NCBI GenBank assembly: GCA_945877355.1
Contig: CAMCRT010000004.1
Span: 1 to 64,000, forward strand
DNA from: an uncultured Mitsuokella sp.
GTDB lineage: Bacteria; Bacillota; Negativicutes; Selenomonadales; Selenomonadaceae
Direction: 5' to 3'
DNA length: 64,000 nucleotides
Position numbers and translations under genes: made by a program. Shown here piece after piece: positions 10,386 to 22,304 of the stretch. Every line of letters begins with the position of its first letter. Position 1 is the stretch's first letter. Under the pieces are notes generated by a model. It ran no database searches. It saw only the letters and a program-made list of their open reading frames with translations, and was not told the origin of the DNA.

Positions 10386-10784
10386 TTACCAGACATAGGC
10401 GACAACTTCGCCGCCAAGGCCTGCCTTGCGCGCATTCTTGTCGCTCATGATGCCCTTGGACGTCGAGATGATCGCGATGCCAAGACCGCCGAGGACGCGC
10501 GGGAGCTCGTCATGCTTCGCATACTGGCGAAGGCCGGGCTTAGATACGCGCTTGATCCCCGTGATGACCTTCTCACGGGCCGGGCCGTACTTCAGGGAGA
10601 TCTGGATCATGCCCTGCTTGCCGTCCTCTGTAAACGTGTAGTCCTTGATGAAGCCCTCTTCCTTCAAGACATCAGCGATAGCACGCTTGAGCTTGGAGGC
10701 GGGAACGTCCACCGTCTCGTGGTATACGGAGTTTGCATTGCGCAAACGCGTCAGCATATCTGCAATAGGATCAGTCATTGCCAT
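10386..10784 (-). CDS. rpsH: Ribosomal protein S8
   Basis: A 132-residue 16S-binding protein, [20 protein letters not shown], ending [20 protein letters not shown]. An ATG two codons into the called frame would also fit the usual MTDPIAD start. Confidence 0.98.
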   Translation of the reverse strand: MAMTDPIADMLTRLRNANSVYHETVDVPASKLKRAIADVLKEEGFIKDYTFTEDGKQGMIQISLKYGPAREKVITGIKRVSKPGLRQYAKHDELPRVLGGLGIAIISTSKGIMSDKNARKAGLGGEVVAYVW

Positions 10785-10815
10785 GGAACCGATATCCTCC
10801 TTTCAAATCGTAAGC

Positions 10816-11001
10816 TTACCAGCTTGCCTTCGTAACGCCAGGGATTGCTCCCTTGTAGCTCTGCTCGCGGAAGCAGATACGGCACATTTCAAACTTGCGC
10901 ATATAGCCGTGCGGGCGGCCGCAAATCTTGCAGCGATTGTACTTGCGTGTGGAGAACTTGGGTTCCTTGCTCCACTTTTCCACCATGGATTTCTTAGCCA
11001 A
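10816..11001 (-). CDS. rpsN: Ribosomal protein S14, zinc-dependent short form
   Basis: A 61-residue protein starting [16 protein letters not shown]. It carries the zinc motif CKIC and CRIC separated by about 12 residues, the form typical of Firmicutes and Actinobacteria. It lies between rplE and rpsH. Confidence 0.98.
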   Translation of the reverse strand: MAKKSMVEKWSKEPKFSTRKYNRCKICGRPHGYMRKFEMCRICFREQSYKGAIPGVTKASW

Positions 11002-11013
11002 GGTATTTCCTCC

Positions 11014-11553
11014 TTATCCCTTGAACGGCATGCCGAGGAGCTTCAGAAGCTCGCGAGCTTCCTCATCCGTCTTGGCCGTCGTCACGATCACAATGTTCAT
11101 GCCGCGGATCTTGTCGATCTTGTCGTACTCGATTTCGGGGAAGATGAGCTGCTCCTTGAGGCCGACAGCGTAGTTGCCGCGTCCGTCAAAGGCCTTGTCC
11201 GAAACGCCGCGGAAGTCGCGGACGCGCGGAAGAGCCACATTCATGAACTTGTCGAGGAACTGGTACATGCGGGTGCCGCGCAGCGTCACCTTGCAGCCGA
11301 TGGGCATGCCCTCACGGAGCTTCCAAGCGGCAAGGGACTTCTTCGCACGGGTCAGCAGGGGCTTCTGGCCGCTGATGATCGTGAGATCGGACACCGCTGC
11401 GTCAAGCGCCTTCGGGTTGCTGACGGCTTCGCCGACGCCCATGTTGATGATGACCTTTTCGAGCTTCGGAAGCTGCATGACATTCTTATAGCCGAACTTC
11501 TCGTTGAGAGCCTTCACGACTTCCGTCTGATACTTTTCCTGTAATCTTTCCAC
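11014..11553 (-). CDS. rplE: Ribosomal protein L5
   Basis: A 179-residue 5S rRNA-binding protein with [14 protein letters not shown] and [20 protein letters not shown]. The GTG start giving [12 protein letters not shown] is chosen because AAGGAGG lies 7 bases before it; the longer open frame upstream has no family resemblance. Confidence 0.97.
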   Translation of the reverse strand: MERLQEKYQTEVVKALNEKFGYKNVMQLPKLEKVIINMGVGEAVSNPKALDAAVSDLTIISGQKPLLTRAKKSLAAWKLREGMPIGCKVTLRGTRMYQFLDKFMNVALPRVRDFRGVSDKAFDGRGNYAVGLKEQLIFPEIEYDKIDKIRGMNIVIVTTAKTDEEARELLKLLGMPFKG

Positions 11554-11570
11554 GTATTTCCCTCCTTCCC

Positions 11571-11903
11571 TTACTTCGTCTGGTCGATGACTTCGCCGCA
11601 CTTCTTGCAGGCGCGGACGCTCTTGCCATTGACATCCTTATGGGCGACGCGGGTCGCCTTCTGGCAGGCGGGGCAGACGAGCATGACCTTGGAGGCATGC
11701 ATGGGCATTTCCTTCGTGAGGATGCCGCCCTGCGGAGCCTTCTGGTTCGGCTTCGTGTGACGCTTCACCTTGTTGATGCCTTCGACGATGACCTTGCCCT
11801 TCTTCGGAAGAGCCGTGATGACCTTGCCCTGCTTGCCCTTGTCCTTGCCGGACAGCACGAGGACGGTGTCACCCTTCTTTACATTGAGTTTTACGAGAGA
11901 CAA
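11571..11903 (-). CDS. rplX: Ribosomal protein L24
   Basis: A 110-residue 50S assembly initiator. The KOW motif ([20 protein letters not shown]) is near the N-terminus. A C-terminal four-cysteine pair, CPAC and CKKC, probably binds zinc, common in this family. Start is TTG after a GGAGGTG site. Confidence 0.97.
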   Translation of the reverse strand: MSLVKLNVKKGDTVLVLSGKDKGKQGKVITALPKKGKVIVEGINKVKRHTKPNQKAPQGGILTKEMPMHASKVMLVCPACQKATRVAHKDVNGKSVRACKKCGEVIDQTK

Positions 11904-11921
11904 AATTGCACCTCCTCTGTC

Positions 11922-12290
11922 TTAAAGAACTTCAGGAGCCAGGGAGACGATCTTCATGAAATCCTTCTCGCGAAGCTCTCTGGCAACCGGTCCGAAAATA
12001 CGCGTGCCACGCGGCGTCTTGTCATCTTTGATGATGACAGCGGCGTTCTCGTCGAAGCGGATGTAAGAGCCATCCGGGCGACGGATGCCCTTCACGCTGC
12101 GGACGACAACCGCCTTGACGACATCGCCCTTCTTGACCGTACCGCCAGGAGCTGCCGACTTGACAGCAGCGACGATGACATCACCGATGTTGGCGTACTT
12201 GCGGTACGAACCGCCAAGCACGCGGATGCACATGATTTCCTTTGCACCCGTGTTATCACCAACATTCAAGATGGTTTGCTGTTGGATCAT
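11922..12290 (-). CDS. rplN: Ribosomal protein L14
   Basis: A 122-residue intersubunit-bridge protein, [20 protein letters not shown], with [20 protein letters not shown] and the C-terminal [12 protein letters not shown]. Standard position after rpsQ. Confidence 0.98.
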   Translation of the reverse strand: MIQQQTILNVGDNTGAKEIMCIRVLGGSYRKYANIGDVIVAAVKSAAPGGTVKKGDVVKAVVVRSVKGIRRPDGSYIRFDENAAVIIKDDKTPRGTRIFGPVARELREKDFMKIVSLAPEVL

Positions 12291-12322
12291 TTACTGGTAC
12301 CTCCTTCTCCGATTGTTTTGGA

Positions 12323-12580
12323 TTACTTCGCGCGCTCGACGACTTCGACAACTCTCCAGCGCTTTGTCTTGGAAAGCGGACGCGTCTCCATGAGGGCGAC
12401 GCGATCGCCTACATGCGCATCGTTCTTCTCGTCGTGGGCGTGGAACTTGACCGTCCGCTTGACGGGCTTCTTGTAGAGCTTGTGCTGCTCGAGTTCCTCG
12501 ATTGCGACGACGACCGTCTTATCCATCTTATCGGAGATGACCTTGCCGACTCTGTATTTACGTACGTTTCTTTCGCTCAC
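12323..12580 (-). CDS. rpsQ: Ribosomal protein S17
   Basis: An 85-residue OB-fold 16S-binding protein with [17 protein letters not shown] and [21 protein letters not shown] start after a GGAGG site. The 54-base gap to rpmC is the longest in the S10 part. Confidence 0.98.
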   Translation of the reverse strand: MSERNVRKYRVGKVISDKMDKTVVVAIEELEQHKLYKKPVKRTVKFHAHDEKNDAHVGDRVALMETRPLSKTKRWRVVEVVERAK

Positions 12581-12634
12581 AGTTGAGCCTCCTTCCTAGA
12601 CGACCCCAAGGGGGTCATGCCATGCATATCTTCT

Positions 12635-12829
12635 TTAAGCCTTCTTCGCGTTCTCGCGCTGCACCGTCTTGATACGGGCAATGGACTTCTTGACTTCCTT
12701 GATACGCATCGGATTCTCAAGCTGGCCTGTAGCGAGCTGAAAACGGAGGTTGAAAAGCTCCTCTTTGAGCGAAGCAACTTTCTGGCTCAGTTCTTCCGCG
12801 CTCATTTCACGAATCTCATTCACCTTCAT
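12635..12829 (-). CDS. rpmC: Ribosomal protein L29
   Basis: A 64-residue helical protein near the exit tunnel, [20 protein letters not shown], ending in an Arg/Lys-rich tail. The ATG is chosen because the family starts MKxxEIRE; in-frame GTGs lie just upstream. It overlaps the end of rplP by 14 bases. Confidence 0.96.
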   Translation of the reverse strand: MKVNEIREMSAEELSQKVASLKEELFNLRFQLATGQLENPMRIKEVKKSIARIKTVQRENAKKA

Positions 12830-13265
12830 TTGCTTCACCACCCTCTGCTTCCTTTACATCTTCCCGCACCACGAACTTCGTCTTGATGGGGAGCTTGTGA
12901 CCGGCAAGGCGCATGGCTTCCTGCGCGATCTCGCGGGTGACGCCGTCCATCTCGAAGAGGACGCGGCCCGGCTTCACGACGGCAACCCAGTACTCAGGCG
13001 AGCCCTTGCCGGAGCCCATGCGGGTCTCGGCCGGCTTTGCCGTCACCGGCTTGTCCGGGAAAATCTTGATCCAGACCTGGCCGCCGCGCTTGATGTAGCG
13101 GGTCATGGCGATACGAGCCGCCTCAATCTGACGGTTCGTGATCCAAGCCGGCTCCAGCGCAACGAGGCCATACTCGCCGTGGCTGACCTTGTTGCCGCGG
13201 TTTGCCTTGCCCTTCATGCGACCGCGGAACTGCTTGCGGTACTTGACTCTCTTCGGTAATAACAT
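12816..13265 (-). CDS. rplP: Ribosomal protein L16
   Basis: A 149-residue 50S protein at the A-site finger region, [19 protein letters not shown], with RRGG-type loop [20 protein letters not shown]. Its ATG shares a base with the rpsC stop (TAATG), indicating coupling. Confidence 0.98.
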   Translation of the reverse strand: MLLPKRVKYRKQFRGRMKGKANRGNKVSHGEYGLVALEPAWITNRQIEAARIAMTRYIKRGGQVWIKIFPDKPVTAKPAETRMGSGKGSPEYWVAVVKPGRVLFEMDGVTREIAQEAMRLAGHKLPIKTKFVVREDVKEAEGGEANEGE

Positions 13266-13933
13266 TACGCTTCGCTCCCTTCAGCTGCAGCCTTCTGCTG
13301 CTTTCTTTCTGGAAGGACTTCGCCCTTGAAAATCCAAACTTTAATGCCAATACGGCCATACGTCGTATGTGCTTCTGCCGTGCCATAGTCGATGTCAGCG
13401 CGAAGCGTATGAAGAGGAATGCTGCCCTCGCGGTACGACTCCTTGCGAGCGATTTCTGCACCGCCGAGACGGCCAGCGCAGGCGATCTTGATGCCCTTTG
13501 CACCGAGGCGCATGGTGCGGCCGACGGCCTGCTTCATGGCGCGACGGAAAGCGATGCGGCGCTCGAGTTGCTGTGCGATGTTCTCGGCCACGAGCGTAGC
13601 GTCCATGTCCGGGGTCTTGATCTCGGCGATGTTGATGTCAATACGCTTCGTGGTCATGCCCTTCAGGCCCTCTTTGATCTGCTCGATGCCCGAGCCGCCG
13701 CGGCCGATGACCATGCCCGGCTTTGCCGTGTGGATGGTGATCTTCAGGCGGTTCTTGCTGCGCTCCGTCTCGATGCGCGATACGCCAGCCTGCAGGAGGC
13801 TCTTCTTCAGGTAGTCGCGAATCTTGATATCTTCATGCAGGTTGTCTGCAAAATCCTTGTCTGCATACCAGTTGGCATCCCAGTTCTTGACGATGCCAAG
13901 GCGAATGCCGTGCGGATTAACTTTCTGACCCAA
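13265..13933 (-). CDS. rpsC: Ribosomal protein S3
   Basis: A 222-residue small-subunit protein at the mRNA entry site. The start [13 protein letters not shown] and the KH domain ([20 protein letters not shown]) are diagnostic, as is the C-terminal [17 protein letters not shown] start after AAGGAGG. Confidence 0.98.
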   Translation of the reverse strand: MGQKVNPHGIRLGIVKNWDANWYADKDFADNLHEDIKIRDYLKKSLLQAGVSRIETERSKNRLKITIHTAKPGMVIGRGGSGIEQIKEGLKGMTTKRIDINIAEIKTPDMDATLVAENIAQQLERRIAFRRAMKQAVGRTMRLGAKGIKIACAGRLGGAEIARKESYREGSIPLHTLRADIDYGTAEAHTTYGRIGIKVWIFKGEVLPERKQQKAAAEGSEA

Positions 13934-13949
13934 TCCGTTTCCCTCCTTA

Positions 13950-14285
13950 TCAGTTCTTCTCGTCTACGACGATCGTGACATGGCTCGTGCGCTTCAAAAT
14001 CTTGAAGGCCTGGCCGCGGGAACGCGGATGAATGCGCTTCATCGTCGGGCCCTGATCGACGAAGGCCGTCTTGATGTAGAGCTTGTCCACATCCATATCG
14101 AAGTTGTTCTCCGCATTGGCAACGGCGCTGCGGAGGACTTTCTCCACCACATCTGCGCCGGCCTTCGGCGTGAACTTCAAAATCGCAAAGGCATCCGCAA
14201 CGTTCTTGCCACGAACGAGGTCCATGACGACGCGAACTTTGCGCGGAGCGATGCGAATGTATTTCGCTACTGCTTTAGATTCCAC
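13950..14285 (-). CDS. rplV: Ribosomal protein L22
   Basis: A 111-residue exit-tunnel protein with [20 protein letters not shown] and the beta-hairpin tip region [20 protein letters not shown] that lines the tunnel near the macrolide site. GTG start. Confidence 0.98.
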   Translation of the reverse strand: MESKAVAKYIRIAPRKVRVVMDLVRGKNVADAFAILKFTPKAGADVVEKVLRSAVANAENNFDMDVDKLYIKTAFVDQGPTMKRIHPRSRGQAFKILKRTSHVTIVVDEKN

Positions 14286-14309
14286 CAGGATTCTCCTTTC
14301 GCAAATTCC

Positions 14310-14591
14310 TTAACGAAGCGAGGTCTTTCTCTCTTCGCCAGCGTGTCCCTTGAACGTGCGGGTCGGGGCAAACTCGCCGAGCTTGTGGCCGACCATGTCC
14401 TCCGTCACATAGACGGGGACGTGCTTGCGGCCGTCGTGGACGGCGATGGTGTGACCGACGAAATCCGGGAAAATCGTGGAACTTCTCGACCAGGTCTTGA
14501 CGACCTTCTTATCATTCGACTCGTTGAGGGCCGTGATCTTCTTCATGAGGCTTTCTGCAACGAAGGGGCCTTTCTTAATCGATCTTGACAA
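14310..14591 (-). CDS. rpsS: Ribosomal protein S19
   Basis: A 93-residue 30S head protein, [18 protein letters not shown], with [23 protein letters not shown] start after a GGAGG site. Confidence 0.98.
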   Translation of the reverse strand: MSRSIKKGPFVAESLMKKITALNESNDKKVVKTWSRSSTIFPDFVGHTIAVHDGRKHVPVYVTEDMVGHKLGEFAPTRTFKGHAGEERKTSLR

Positions 14592-14631
14592 AATGATCCT
14601 CCTTCCGCCGGGCTATGCCCGGAGATTTCTA

Positions 14632-15459
14632 TTATTTCGTGCGTCTCTTGACGATGAGCTTGTCCGAAGCCTTCTTGCGACGGGTCTTTGCACCCATCGC
14701 GCACTTGCCCCACTTCGTGACAGGGTGCTTGCGGCCGACAGGAGAGCGGCCCTCGCCGCCGCCATGCGGATGGTCGTTCGGGTTCATCGCGACGCCGCGG
14801 TTCTCCGGGCGCTTGCCGAGCCAGCGGTTGCGGCCGGCCTTGCCGATGGTGATGTTCTCATGCTCGAGATTGCCCACCTCGCCGATGGTGGCGCGGCAGT
14901 TGATGTGGACCTTGCGGAGCTCGCCGGAGGGCATGCGCAGAAGAGCGTAATTCCCTTCCTTTGCCATGAGCTGTGCGCTGGTGCCGGCGGAGCGGACGAG
15001 CTGTGCGCCCTTGCCGATCTTGAGCTCCACATTGTGGACCGTCGTGCCGACGGGGATGTTCTTGAGAGGAAGTGCATTGCCCACCTTGATATCAGCCTCG
15101 GGGCCGGACTCGACCATGTCGCCGACCTTCAGGCCGTTCGGTGCGAGGATGTAGCGCTTCTCGCCATCCACATAGTTGAGGAGGGCGATGCGTGCGCTGC
15201 GGTTCGGATCGTATTCGATGGAAGCGACCCGTGCCGGGATGGCGTCCTTCGTGCGCTTGAAGTCGATCACACGATAGAGGCGCTTGTGGCCGCCGCCCTG
15301 ATGGCGGACGGTGAGACGGCCCTGCATGTTGCGGCCGCCCTTCTTGACGAGGCGCTCCGTCAAGGACTTCTCCGGCTTATCTGTCGTAATCTCGTCGAAG
15401 GACGCGACCGTCATGAAACGGCGTCCTGCGGAGTACGGTTTAAAACTCTTTACTGCCAC
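14632..15459 (-). CDS. rplB: Ribosomal protein L2
   Basis: A 275-residue 23S-binding protein needed for peptidyl transferase assembly. The C-terminal conserved block [20 protein letters not shown] and the histidine implicated in activity are present. Confidence 0.98.
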   Translation of the reverse strand: MAVKSFKPYSAGRRFMTVASFDEITTDKPEKSLTERLVKKGGRNMQGRLTVRHQGGGHKRLYRVIDFKRTKDAIPARVASIEYDPNRSARIALLNYVDGEKRYILAPNGLKVGDMVESGPEADIKVGNALPLKNIPVGTTVHNVELKIGKGAQLVRSAGTSAQLMAKEGNYALLRMPSGELRKVHINCRATIGEVGNLEHENITIGKAGRNRWLGKRPENRGVAMNPNDHPHGGGEGRSPVGRKHPVTKWGKCAMGAKTRRKKASDKLIVKRRTK

Positions 15460-15481
15460 TTGTTTTTACCTCCTTTACCGA

Positions 15482-15763
15482 TTAAGCTTCGAAGAACTCG
15501 ATGCTTTCACCGGCAGCGAGCTTCACAATGGCCTTCTTGTAATCCGGGCGCTTGCCCTGGGTGCGGCCCATGCGCTTCGTCTTGCCGAGGACGTTTACCG
15601 TGTTGACCTTCTCGACCTTGACCTTGAAGACCTCGGCGACCGCCTTGGCAATCTCAATCTTGTTGGCTGCCTTCGCCACGACGAAGACGTACTTGCCCTC
15701 GCCCATGAGCTGCGTCGTCTTCTCGGTGACGAGCGGGCGAATCAGAATATCGCGTGCTTCCAT
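15482..15763 (-). CDS. rplW: Ribosomal protein L23
   Basis: A 93-residue exit-site protein that docks trigger factor and [19 protein letters not shown] and [20 protein letters not shown] are typical. It shares one base with the rplD stop. Confidence 0.98.
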   Translation of the reverse strand: MEARDILIRPLVTEKTTQLMGEGKYVFVVAKAANKIEIAKAVAEVFKVKVEKVNTVNVLGKTKRMGRTQGKRPDYKKAIVKLAAGESIEFFEA

Positions 15764-16386
15764 TATGCGAATACCTCCTCGATGCGGGCGACGGCATCCT
15801 TCGTGATGAAAAGCTTGTCGTGGTTCAGAAGATCGAACACGTTGAGCCCCATCGCGCTGATGGCCTTGACGCCAGGAATGTTGCGTGCGGATTTCTCCAC
15901 CGTATCAGTATCCTCTGCCGTGATGAAGAGGGACTTCTTCGGTGCTGCAAAAACATTCAGGAGCTCGACGACCTGCTTCGTCTTCGGTGCGTCGAAAGCG
16001 AGGCTGTCGAGGACGACGAGGTCGCCGCTCTTCACCTTGTCGCTGAGCACGCACTTGAGAGCAAGGCGGCGCTGCTTGCGCGGCATTGTGAAGGAGTAGG
16101 AACGGGGCTGGGGTCCGAAGACCGTGCCGCCGCCGACCCACAGCGGGCTGCGCGTCGAGCCAGCACGTGCGCGGTCCGTGCCCTTCTGCTTCCAGGGCTT
16201 GCGGCCACCGCCGCGAACCATGGAGCGGGTCTTCGTGGCGTGCGTCCCGAGGCGCTCATTGGCCTGCTGCATGACGACAGCCTGGTGTACGAGGCCTGCG
16301 TTCATCTCGACGCCGAACACGGAGTCATTCAGCTCGATATCGCCGACCTGCGTGTTCTTCATATCATAAACTGCTACTTTAGCCAT
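15763..16386 (-). CDS. rplD: Ribosomal protein L4
   Basis: A 207-residue protein whose extended loop ([20 protein letters not shown]) reaches the exit tunnel. L4 autoregulates the S10 operon in some bacteria; no such leader is identified here with confidence. Confidence 0.98.
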   Translation of the reverse strand: MAKVAVYDMKNTQVGDIELNDSVFGVEMNAGLVHQAVVMQQANERLGTHATKTRSMVRGGGRKPWKQKGTDRARAGSTRSPLWVGGGTVFGPQPRSYSFTMPRKQRRLALKCVLSDKVKSGDLVVLDSLAFDAPKTKQVVELLNVFAAPKKSLFITAEDTDTVEKSARNIPGVKAISAMGLNVFDLLNHDKLFITKDAVARIEEVFA

Positions 16387-16409
16387 AACTTACAGGTTCC
16401 TCCTTCCGA

Positions 16410-17054
16410 TTAGTTTTTGCCCGGCTTTACGGTGTTCTTGATGACAACGAAGCTCTTCTTCGGTCCCGGGATTGCACCCTTGACGAGGATGAGATTACGG
16501 TCTGCATCGACACGAACGACCGTCAGGCGCTGGACCGTGACGCGCTCGCCGCCCATGCGGCCCGGGAGCTTCTTGCCCTTCAGCACGCGTCCGCCAGGAC
16601 CGGAAATCATAGCACCCGTGGAGCCCGGCTCACGATGGGACTTGGAGCCATGGCCCATGGGGCCACGAGCGAAGTTGTGACGCTTGATGCCGCCCGCGAA
16701 GCCTTTGCCCTTGGACGTGCCCGTCACATCGACGAGTTCACCTGCTTCAAATATATCAACGCCGATGGTGTCACCGACTTTGTATTCCGAAGAATCTTGA
16801 AGGCGGAGTTCACGGATGAACTTGACAGGGCTTACGCCTGCCTTTTCAAAGTGCCCCTTCAAGGGTTTGTTGACGCGCTGCTCCTTGACTTCGCCGAAGC
16901 CAAGCTGCACCGCATTGTAGCCATCGCTCTCCACCGTCTTGTTCTGGATGATGACGTTGTTGCCGGATTCGATGACCGTTACCGGAACGACCTTGCCTTC
17001 CTCAGTGAAGATCTGGGTCATACCGAGCTTTCTACCTAAAATCGCTTTCGACAT
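16410..17054 (-). CDS. rplC: Ribosomal protein L3
   Basis: A 214-residue 50S assembly protein, [20 protein letters not shown], with the tunnel-core loop [20 protein letters not shown]. The internal ATG is preferred because GAGGAGGTG lies 6 bases upstream; the longer frame would start inside that site. Confidence 0.97.
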   Translation of the reverse strand: MSKAILGRKLGMTQIFTEEGKVVPVTVIESGNNVIIQNKTVESDGYNAVQLGFGEVKEQRVNKPLKGHFEKAGVSPVKFIRELRLQDSSEYKVGDTIGVDIFEAGELVDVTGTSKGKGFAGGIKRHNFARGPMGHGSKSHREPGSTGAMISGPGGRVLKGKKLPGRMGGERVTVQRLTVVRVDADRNLILVKGAIPGPKKSFVVIKNTVKPGKN

Positions 17055-17072
17055 ATATTCCACCTCCTCGGA

Positions 17073-17384
17073 TTACAGCTTGATCTGGAAGTCCACGCCA
17101 GCGGGTATATCAAGACGCATCAGGGAATCGACCGTCTTGCTCGTCGGCTGAAGGATATCAATGAGGCGCTTGTGCGTGCGCATCTCAAACTGCTCACGGC
17201 TGTCCTTATTGACATGCGGGCTCCGAAGGATCGTATAGATGCTCTTCTCCGTCGGAAGGGGAATCGGACCAGACACAATGGCGCCGGTCTTCTTTGCCGT
17301 CTCGACAATCTTTACTGCACTCTGATCGAGGGCTTTATGATCATAAGCCTTCAGACGAATGCGGATTTTCTGCTGCTTTGACAA
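17073..17384 (-). CDS. rpsJ: Ribosomal protein S10
   Basis: A 103-residue 30S head protein and NusG/NusE partner in antitermination. [20 protein letters not shown] and the C-terminal [16 protein letters not shown] are diagnostic. TTG start 8 bases after GGAGG. First gene of the S10 section. Confidence 0.98.
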   Translation of the reverse strand: MSKQQKIRIRLKAYDHKALDQSAVKIVETAKKTGAIVSGPIPLPTEKSIYTILRSPHVNKDSREQFEMRTHKRLIDILQPTSKTVDSLMRLDIPAGVDFQIKL

Positions 17385-17551
17385 TTCATTTTCCTCCTTA
17401 CGTCTAAGCTCTTTGGCTCAAACATTTCTCCGTAGCAGTTCCCTTGGTAGCCCAAGCCATCTGCCACGTCATCGCATTGGGGGGTACAAAATTTTAGACC
17501 TTACGATAAGGGCGACGCGAGCGCCGCCCCTATGTGAGGTCAATGGATCAA
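17385..17551 (-). other. tuf-rpsJ intergenic region with tandem hairpins
   Basis: No gene seen. On the minus strand a GC-rich hairpin (GGGCG/CGCCC with one mismatch, about 17512-17533) comes just after tuf. A second hairpin CCTTA-TCG-TAAGG follows, then an AT stretch without a clean T run, and CTTGG-GCTA-CCAAG closer to rpsJ. A weak terminator of tuf and/or an S10 leader are both possible; no clear promoter was found. Confidence 0.4.
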
Positions 17552-18748
17552 TCAGACTTCTTCGATTTCCGTAACGCGGCCTGCACCAACCGTGTGGCCA
17601 CCCTCGCGAATAGCGAAGCGGAGACCCTTCTCGATAGCGATCGGGGTGATGAGCTCGACTTCCATCTCGACGTTATCGCCAGGCATGACCATTTCCGTGC
17701 CCTCGGGGAGCTTGACGACGCCCGTGACGTCCGTCGTACGGAAGTAGAACTGCGGACGATAGTTCGTGAAGAACGGGGTGTGACGGCCGCCTTCTTCCTT
17801 CGTCAGGACATAGACCTGAGCCTTGAACTTCGTGTGGGGATGGATGCTGCCCGGCTTGGAGAGAACCTGGCCGCGCTCGATTTCCTTACGGTCGATGCCG
17901 CGGAGAAGTGCGCCGATGTTGTCGCCTGCGACAGCCTCGTCGAGCATCTTGCGGAACATCTCGATGCCCGTGACAACCGTCTGCTTCTTCTCGTCCGTCA
18001 GGCCGACGATCTCAACCGTGTCGTTGAGCTTGAGCTGGCCACGCTCGACACGGCCCGTTGCGACCGTGCCACGGCCCGTGATCGTGAAGACGTCCTCGAC
18101 AGGCATGAGGAAAGGCTTATCCGTGTCGCGCTCCGGCGTCGGGATGTAGTCATCGACAGCTTCCATGAGCTTAAGGATGTTCTTAGCCTGCTCAGCATCG
18201 CCCTCGAGAGCCTTCAGAGCGGAGCCTGCGATGACAGGGATGTCGTCGCCAGGGAACTCATAGCTGGAGAGAAGCTCGCGGACTTCCATCTCGACGAGCT
18301 CGAGGAGCTCGGGATCGTCAACCTGGTCAACCTTGTTGAGGAAGACGACGATAGCCGGAACACCGACCTGGCGAGCGAGAAGGATGTGCTCGCGGGTCTG
18401 CGGCATGGGGCCATCAGCTGCGGAAACGACGAGGATAGCGCCGTCCATCTGTGCAGCACCGGTGATCATGTTCTTGACATAGTCAGCGTGGCCCGGGCAG
18501 TCGACGTGTGCATAGTGACGCTTCGGCGTCTCATACTCGACGTGAGCCGTGTTGATCGTGATGCCGCGCTCGCGCTCCTCCGGAGCCTTATCGATGTCTG
18601 CGTAGTCCTCGAAGGAAGCCTTGCAGCCCTCGGTCTCGGAGAGAACCTTCGTGATAGCAGCCGTCAGCGTCGTCTTGCCATGATCGACGTGGCCGATGGT
18701 ACCGATGTTGACATGCGGCTTAGTTCTCTCAAACTTTTCTTTTGCCAT
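17552..18748 (-). CDS. tuf: Elongation factor Tu
   Basis: A 398-residue GTPase delivering aminoacyl-tRNA. The P-loop GHVDHGKTT, switch [10 protein letters not shown] and NKVDQVDD are intact, as is the C-terminal barrel with RTTDVTGVV. It lies 17 bases after fusA. Only this tuf copy is in the window. Confidence 0.98.
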   Translation of the reverse strand: MAKEKFERTKPHVNIGTIGHVDHGKTTLTAAITKVLSETEGCKASFEDYADIDKAPEERERGITINTAHVEYETPKRHYAHVDCPGHADYVKNMITGAAQMDGAILVVSAADGPMPQTREHILLARQVGVPAIVVFLNKVDQVDDPELLELVEMEVRELLSSYEFPGDDIPVIAGSALKALEGDAEQAKNILKLMEAVDDYIPTPERDTDKPFLMPVEDVFTITGRGTVATGRVERGQLKLNDTVEIVGLTDEKKQTVVTGIEMFRKMLDEAVAGDNIGALLRGIDRKEIERGQVLSKPGSIHPHTKFKAQVYVLTKEEGGRHTPFFTNYRPQFYFRTTDVTGVVKLPEGTEMVMPGDNVEMEVELITPIAIEKGLRFAIREGGHTVGAGRVTEIEEV

Positions 18749-18765
18749 TGTAGTGATATCCTCCC

Positions 18766-20844
18766 TTATTCACCTTTGTTCTTTGCGACAATCTTGTCAG
18801 CAATATTTTTAGGAACTTCATCATAGTAAGAGACTTCCATGCTGTAGTTCCCGCGACCCTGAGTTCTGGAACGGAGATCCGTCGAATAGCCGAACATCTC
18901 CGAAAGCGGAACGAAGCCATTGATAACCTGGGAGCCGTTGCGGGCCTCCATGCCATCGATGCGTCCGCGGCGCGAATTGAGGTCGCCGATGACGTCGCCC
19001 ATGTATTCCTCCGGGACAACGACCTCGACCTTGACGTACGGCTCGAGAAGGACCGGGTTGGCCTTTTCTGCGCCGTTCTTGAACGCCATGGAGCCTGCGA
19101 TCTTGAAGGCAGCCTCCGAGGAGTCGACCTCGTGGTAGGAGCCGTCATAGACCGTGACCTTGATGTCAACCATCGGGTAGCCAGCCACAACGCCAGCCTC
19201 CATCGCCTGCTTGACACCTTCCTCAATCGGCTTGATGTATTCCTTCGGAACAACGCCGCCAACGACCTTGTTCTCGAATTCAAAGCCTTCGCCCGGCTCA
19301 CGCGGCTCGAGCTTGAGCCAGCAGTGGCCGTACTGGCCGTGACCGCCGGACTGACGGACGAACTTGCCCTCGGCCTCGACAGCCTTGCGGATCGTCTCGC
19401 GATATGCGACCTGCGGCTCGCCGACCTTGCAGTCGACCTTGAACTCGCGGAGCATGCGGTCGACGATGATCTGCAGATGGAGCTCGCCCATGCCGCTGAT
19501 GATGGTCTGGCCCGTCTCCTGGTCCGTGTGGACGCGGAACGTCGGATCCTCTTCTGCGAGCTTCTGGAGCGCGATGCCCATCTTTTCCTGGTCGTTCTTC
19601 GTGGACGGCTCAACCGCAACGGAGATAACGGGATCCGGGAAAACCATGGACTCGAGGATGATCGGTGCATTCTCGTCGCAGAGCGTGTCGCCCGTCGTCG
19701 TGTCCTTCAGGCCGACGGCAGCGGCGATATCGCCGGAGTAGACCTTATCGATTTCCTTGCGGTTGTTGGCGTGCATCTGGAGGATACGGCCAATGCGCTC
19801 CTTCTTCCCCTTCGTGGAGTTGAAGACATAGGAGCCACCGTCGAGGATGCCGGAGTATACGCGGAAGAATGCGAGCTTGCCGACGTAGGGGTCCGTCATG
19901 ATCTTGAAGGCGAGGGCCGAGAACGGTGCCTCGTCGCTGGCCGGGCGGCTGTCCTCCTCGCCCGTATCCGGGTTGATGCCCTGGATCGGCGGGATGTCCG
20001 TCGGAGCCGGCATGTAGTCGACAATCGCATCGAGGAGCGGCTGAACGCCCTTGTTGCGGTACGACGTGCCGCAGGTGACCGGCGTGAGCTTGCACTCGAC
20101 CGTGCCCTTGCGGATGACGCGCTTGATGTCGGCCTCGGTGATTTCCTCACCGCCGAGATACTTCTCCATGAAGTCATCATCGAGCTCGGAGAGAGCCTCG
20201 AGCATGATCTCGCGGTACTCTTCAGCCTGATCCTTCATGTCATCGGGGATCGCAACCTCGTCTTCGACCTTGCCGAGATCGTCCTCATAGACGATGGCTT
20301 CCATCTTGACGAGATCGACGATACCCTGGAACGTGTCCTCTGCGCCAATCGGGAGCTGGATAGCAACTGCATTCGCATTGAGGCGCTCCTTCATCATCTT
20401 GATGACGTTGAAGAAATCAGCACCCGTGATATCCATCTTGTTGACGTACGCCATGCGCGGAACGTTGTAGCGCTCTGCCTGACGCCAGACCGTCTCCGTC
20501 TGCGGCTCGACGCCACCGCGTGCCGTAAGAACAGCAACCGTGCCATCGAGAACGCGCAGGGAGCGCTCGACCTCTACCGTGAAATCCACGTGACCCGGTG
20601 TGTCGATGATGTTGATGCGATGATCTTTCCAGTGGCACGTCGTAGCAGCGGACGTGATCGTGATGCCACGCTCCTGCTCCTGAACCATCCAGTCCATCGT
20701 CGCGGCACCATCATGCACCTCGCCGATCTTGTGGTTGACACCCGTATAGAAGAGGATACGCTCCGTGGTCGTCGTCTTACCAGCATCGATGTGGGCCATT
20801 ATGCCGATATTACGCGTTTTTTCAAGGGAATACTCTCTTGCCAC
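18766..20844 (-). CDS. fusA: Elongation factor G
   Basis: A 692-residue translocase GTPase with [28 protein letters not shown] and NKMDITGAD, followed by the five-domain EF-G layout ending in the domain IV/V block containing [16 protein letters not shown] start after AAGGAG. Standard order S12-S7-EF-G-EF-Tu. Confidence 0.98.
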   Translation of the reverse strand: MAREYSLEKTRNIGIMAHIDAGKTTTTERILFYTGVNHKIGEVHDGAATMDWMVQEQERGITITSAATTCHWKDHRINIIDTPGHVDFTVEVERSLRVLDGTVAVLTARGGVEPQTETVWRQAERYNVPRMAYVNKMDITGADFFNVIKMMKERLNANAVAIQLPIGAEDTFQGIVDLVKMEAIVYEDDLGKVEDEVAIPDDMKDQAEEYREIMLEALSELDDDFMEKYLGGEEITEADIKRVIRKGTVECKLTPVTCGTSYRNKGVQPLLDAIVDYMPAPTDIPPIQGINPDTGEEDSRPASDEAPFSALAFKIMTDPYVGKLAFFRVYSGILDGGSYVFNSTKGKKERIGRILQMHANNRKEIDKVYSGDIAAAVGLKDTTTGDTLCDENAPIILESMVFPDPVISVAVEPSTKNDQEKMGIALQKLAEEDPTFRVHTDQETGQTIISGMGELHLQIIVDRMLREFKVDCKVGEPQVAYRETIRKAVEAEGKFVRQSGGHGQYGHCWLKLEPREPGEGFEFENKVVGGVVPKEYIKPIEEGVKQAMEAGVVAGYPMVDIKVTVYDGSYHEVDSSEAAFKIAGSMAFKNGAEKANPVLLEPYVKVEVVVPEEYMGDVIGDLNSRRGRIDGMEARNGSQVINGFVPLSEMFGYSTDLRSRTQGRGNYSMEVSYYDEVPKNIADKIVAKNKGE

Positions 20845-20877
20845 TTTGTTCTCTCCTTATATGTTATGGAAGAAAAA

Positions 20878-21363
<486 letters not shown>

Positions 21364-21382
21364 TCATAATCTTTAAGACAGC

Positions 21383-21760
21383 TTACTTCTTCTTCGCTTT
21401 CTTGGCGCCGTACTTGGAACGGGCCTGATTGCGCTCGGCAACGCCTGCCGTATCGAGCGAACCGCGGATGATGTGGTAGCGGACGCCCGGCAGGTCCTTG
21501 ACACGACCGCCGCGAATAAGAACAACGCTGTGCTCCTGAAGATTATGACCAATGCCCGGGATGTATGCAGTCACCTCGATGCTGTTCGTCAGACGAACAC
21601 GGGCGACCTTACGCAGAGCCGAGTTCGGCTTCTTCGGCGTGGATGTGTAGACACGCGTGCAGACGCCGCGCTTCTGCGGGCAGTTCTTCAGTGCTGGTGC
21701 TTTGGATTTCTCCTGCATGCTCTTTCTGCTCTTGCGAACTAGCTGGTTAATTGTAGGCAT
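21383..21760 (-). CDS. rpsL: Ribosomal protein S12
   Basis: A 125-residue decoding-centre protein, [20 protein letters not shown]. The streptomycin-region motifs [19 protein letters not shown] and [11 protein letters not shown] are wild-type in form, with lysines at the usual resistance sites. The internal ATG is preferred because GGAGGTG precedes it. Confidence 0.98.
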   Translation of the reverse strand: MPTINQLVRKSRKSMQEKSKAPALKNCPQKRGVCTRVYTSTPKKPNSALRKVARVRLTNSIEVTAYIPGIGHNLQEHSVVLIRGGRVKDLPGVRYHIIRGSLDTAGVAERNQARSKYGAKKAKKK

Positions 21761-21834
21761 ACATGCACCTCCTTCCTTCAACTTTAGATTTATTATTTAT
21801 CAAATCAAAGGCGAGGCCTTTGATTTTGACTAGG

Positions 21835-22080
21835 TTACTCGAGCACGGCAACGGCTGCCGCCCCGACTGGGATGCCGCTGGCTTTTCCGAGCTCCTTCAT
21901 GGTGCCCCCATCCAGGATCGGGACCCCCTGCTCCTCCGCGGTCATCCGAAGCGCTGCAATCGCGCGCTCCTGTGCATCGTTTGCGAGGAAAAGGGCCGTC
22001 ACGTCATTCCGCTTCAGTGCCTTTGCACACTGCTTTATGCCGGATACGTGCTCTTTTTCCTTCAGCTCGTCCAGTGTCAT
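21835..22080 (-). CDS. L7Ae-family RNA-binding protein (YbxF-like)
   Basis: An 81-residue protein with ALKRNDVTALFLANDAQERA and GIPVGAAAVAVLE, the L7Ae/L30e fold that binds kink-turns. In Bacillus the equivalent gene (ybxF) sits between rpoC and rpsL; here it keeps its place before rpsL but rpoBC are absent. Start MTLDELKEKEHVSG is chosen with AGGAGA 9 bases upstream; a longer frame exists without support. It is the first gene after the str promoter. Confidence 0.88.
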   Translation of the reverse strand: MTLDELKEKEHVSGIKQCAKALKRNDVTALFLANDAQERAIAALRMTAEEQGVPILDGGTMKELGKASGIPVGAAAVAVLE

Positions 22081-22130
22081 TGCTTCCACTCTCCTGCACG
22101 CTTCTCTCTTACCCCCGAAGCACTTGTAAT

Positions 22131-22159
22131 AATATATCAAAACGAAAAACCACTGTCAA
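22131..22159 (-). promoter_or_regulatory. Strong promoter of the str-S10-spc-alpha cluster
   Basis: On the minus strand a perfect TTGACA is followed after exactly 17 bases by TATATT. Predicted transcription starts about 44 bases before the L7Ae-like start. It lies between the tkt terminator and the str genes, so it is probably the main promoter for the cluster. Confidence 0.85.
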
Positions 22160-22242
22160 TACTTATTTTACAATGTTTTTTAATTACACGCCACCTTGCG
22201 TATCTTTTTCTTTGATATACTATAAAAATGCTTCTTTTGCAA

Positions 22243-22278
22243 GAAAAAACAGCGGAAACCCACGCTGGATTTCCGCTG
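22243..22278 (-). terminator. Terminator of tkt
   Basis: CAGCGGAAA and TTTCCGCTG form a 9-bp stem with an 11-base loop, followed on the minus strand by TTTTTTC. It lies 27 bases after the tkt stop. Confidence 0.93.
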
Positions 22279-22304
22279 CCTTGCTTGCCGAATCGTCTAT
22301 CCGA

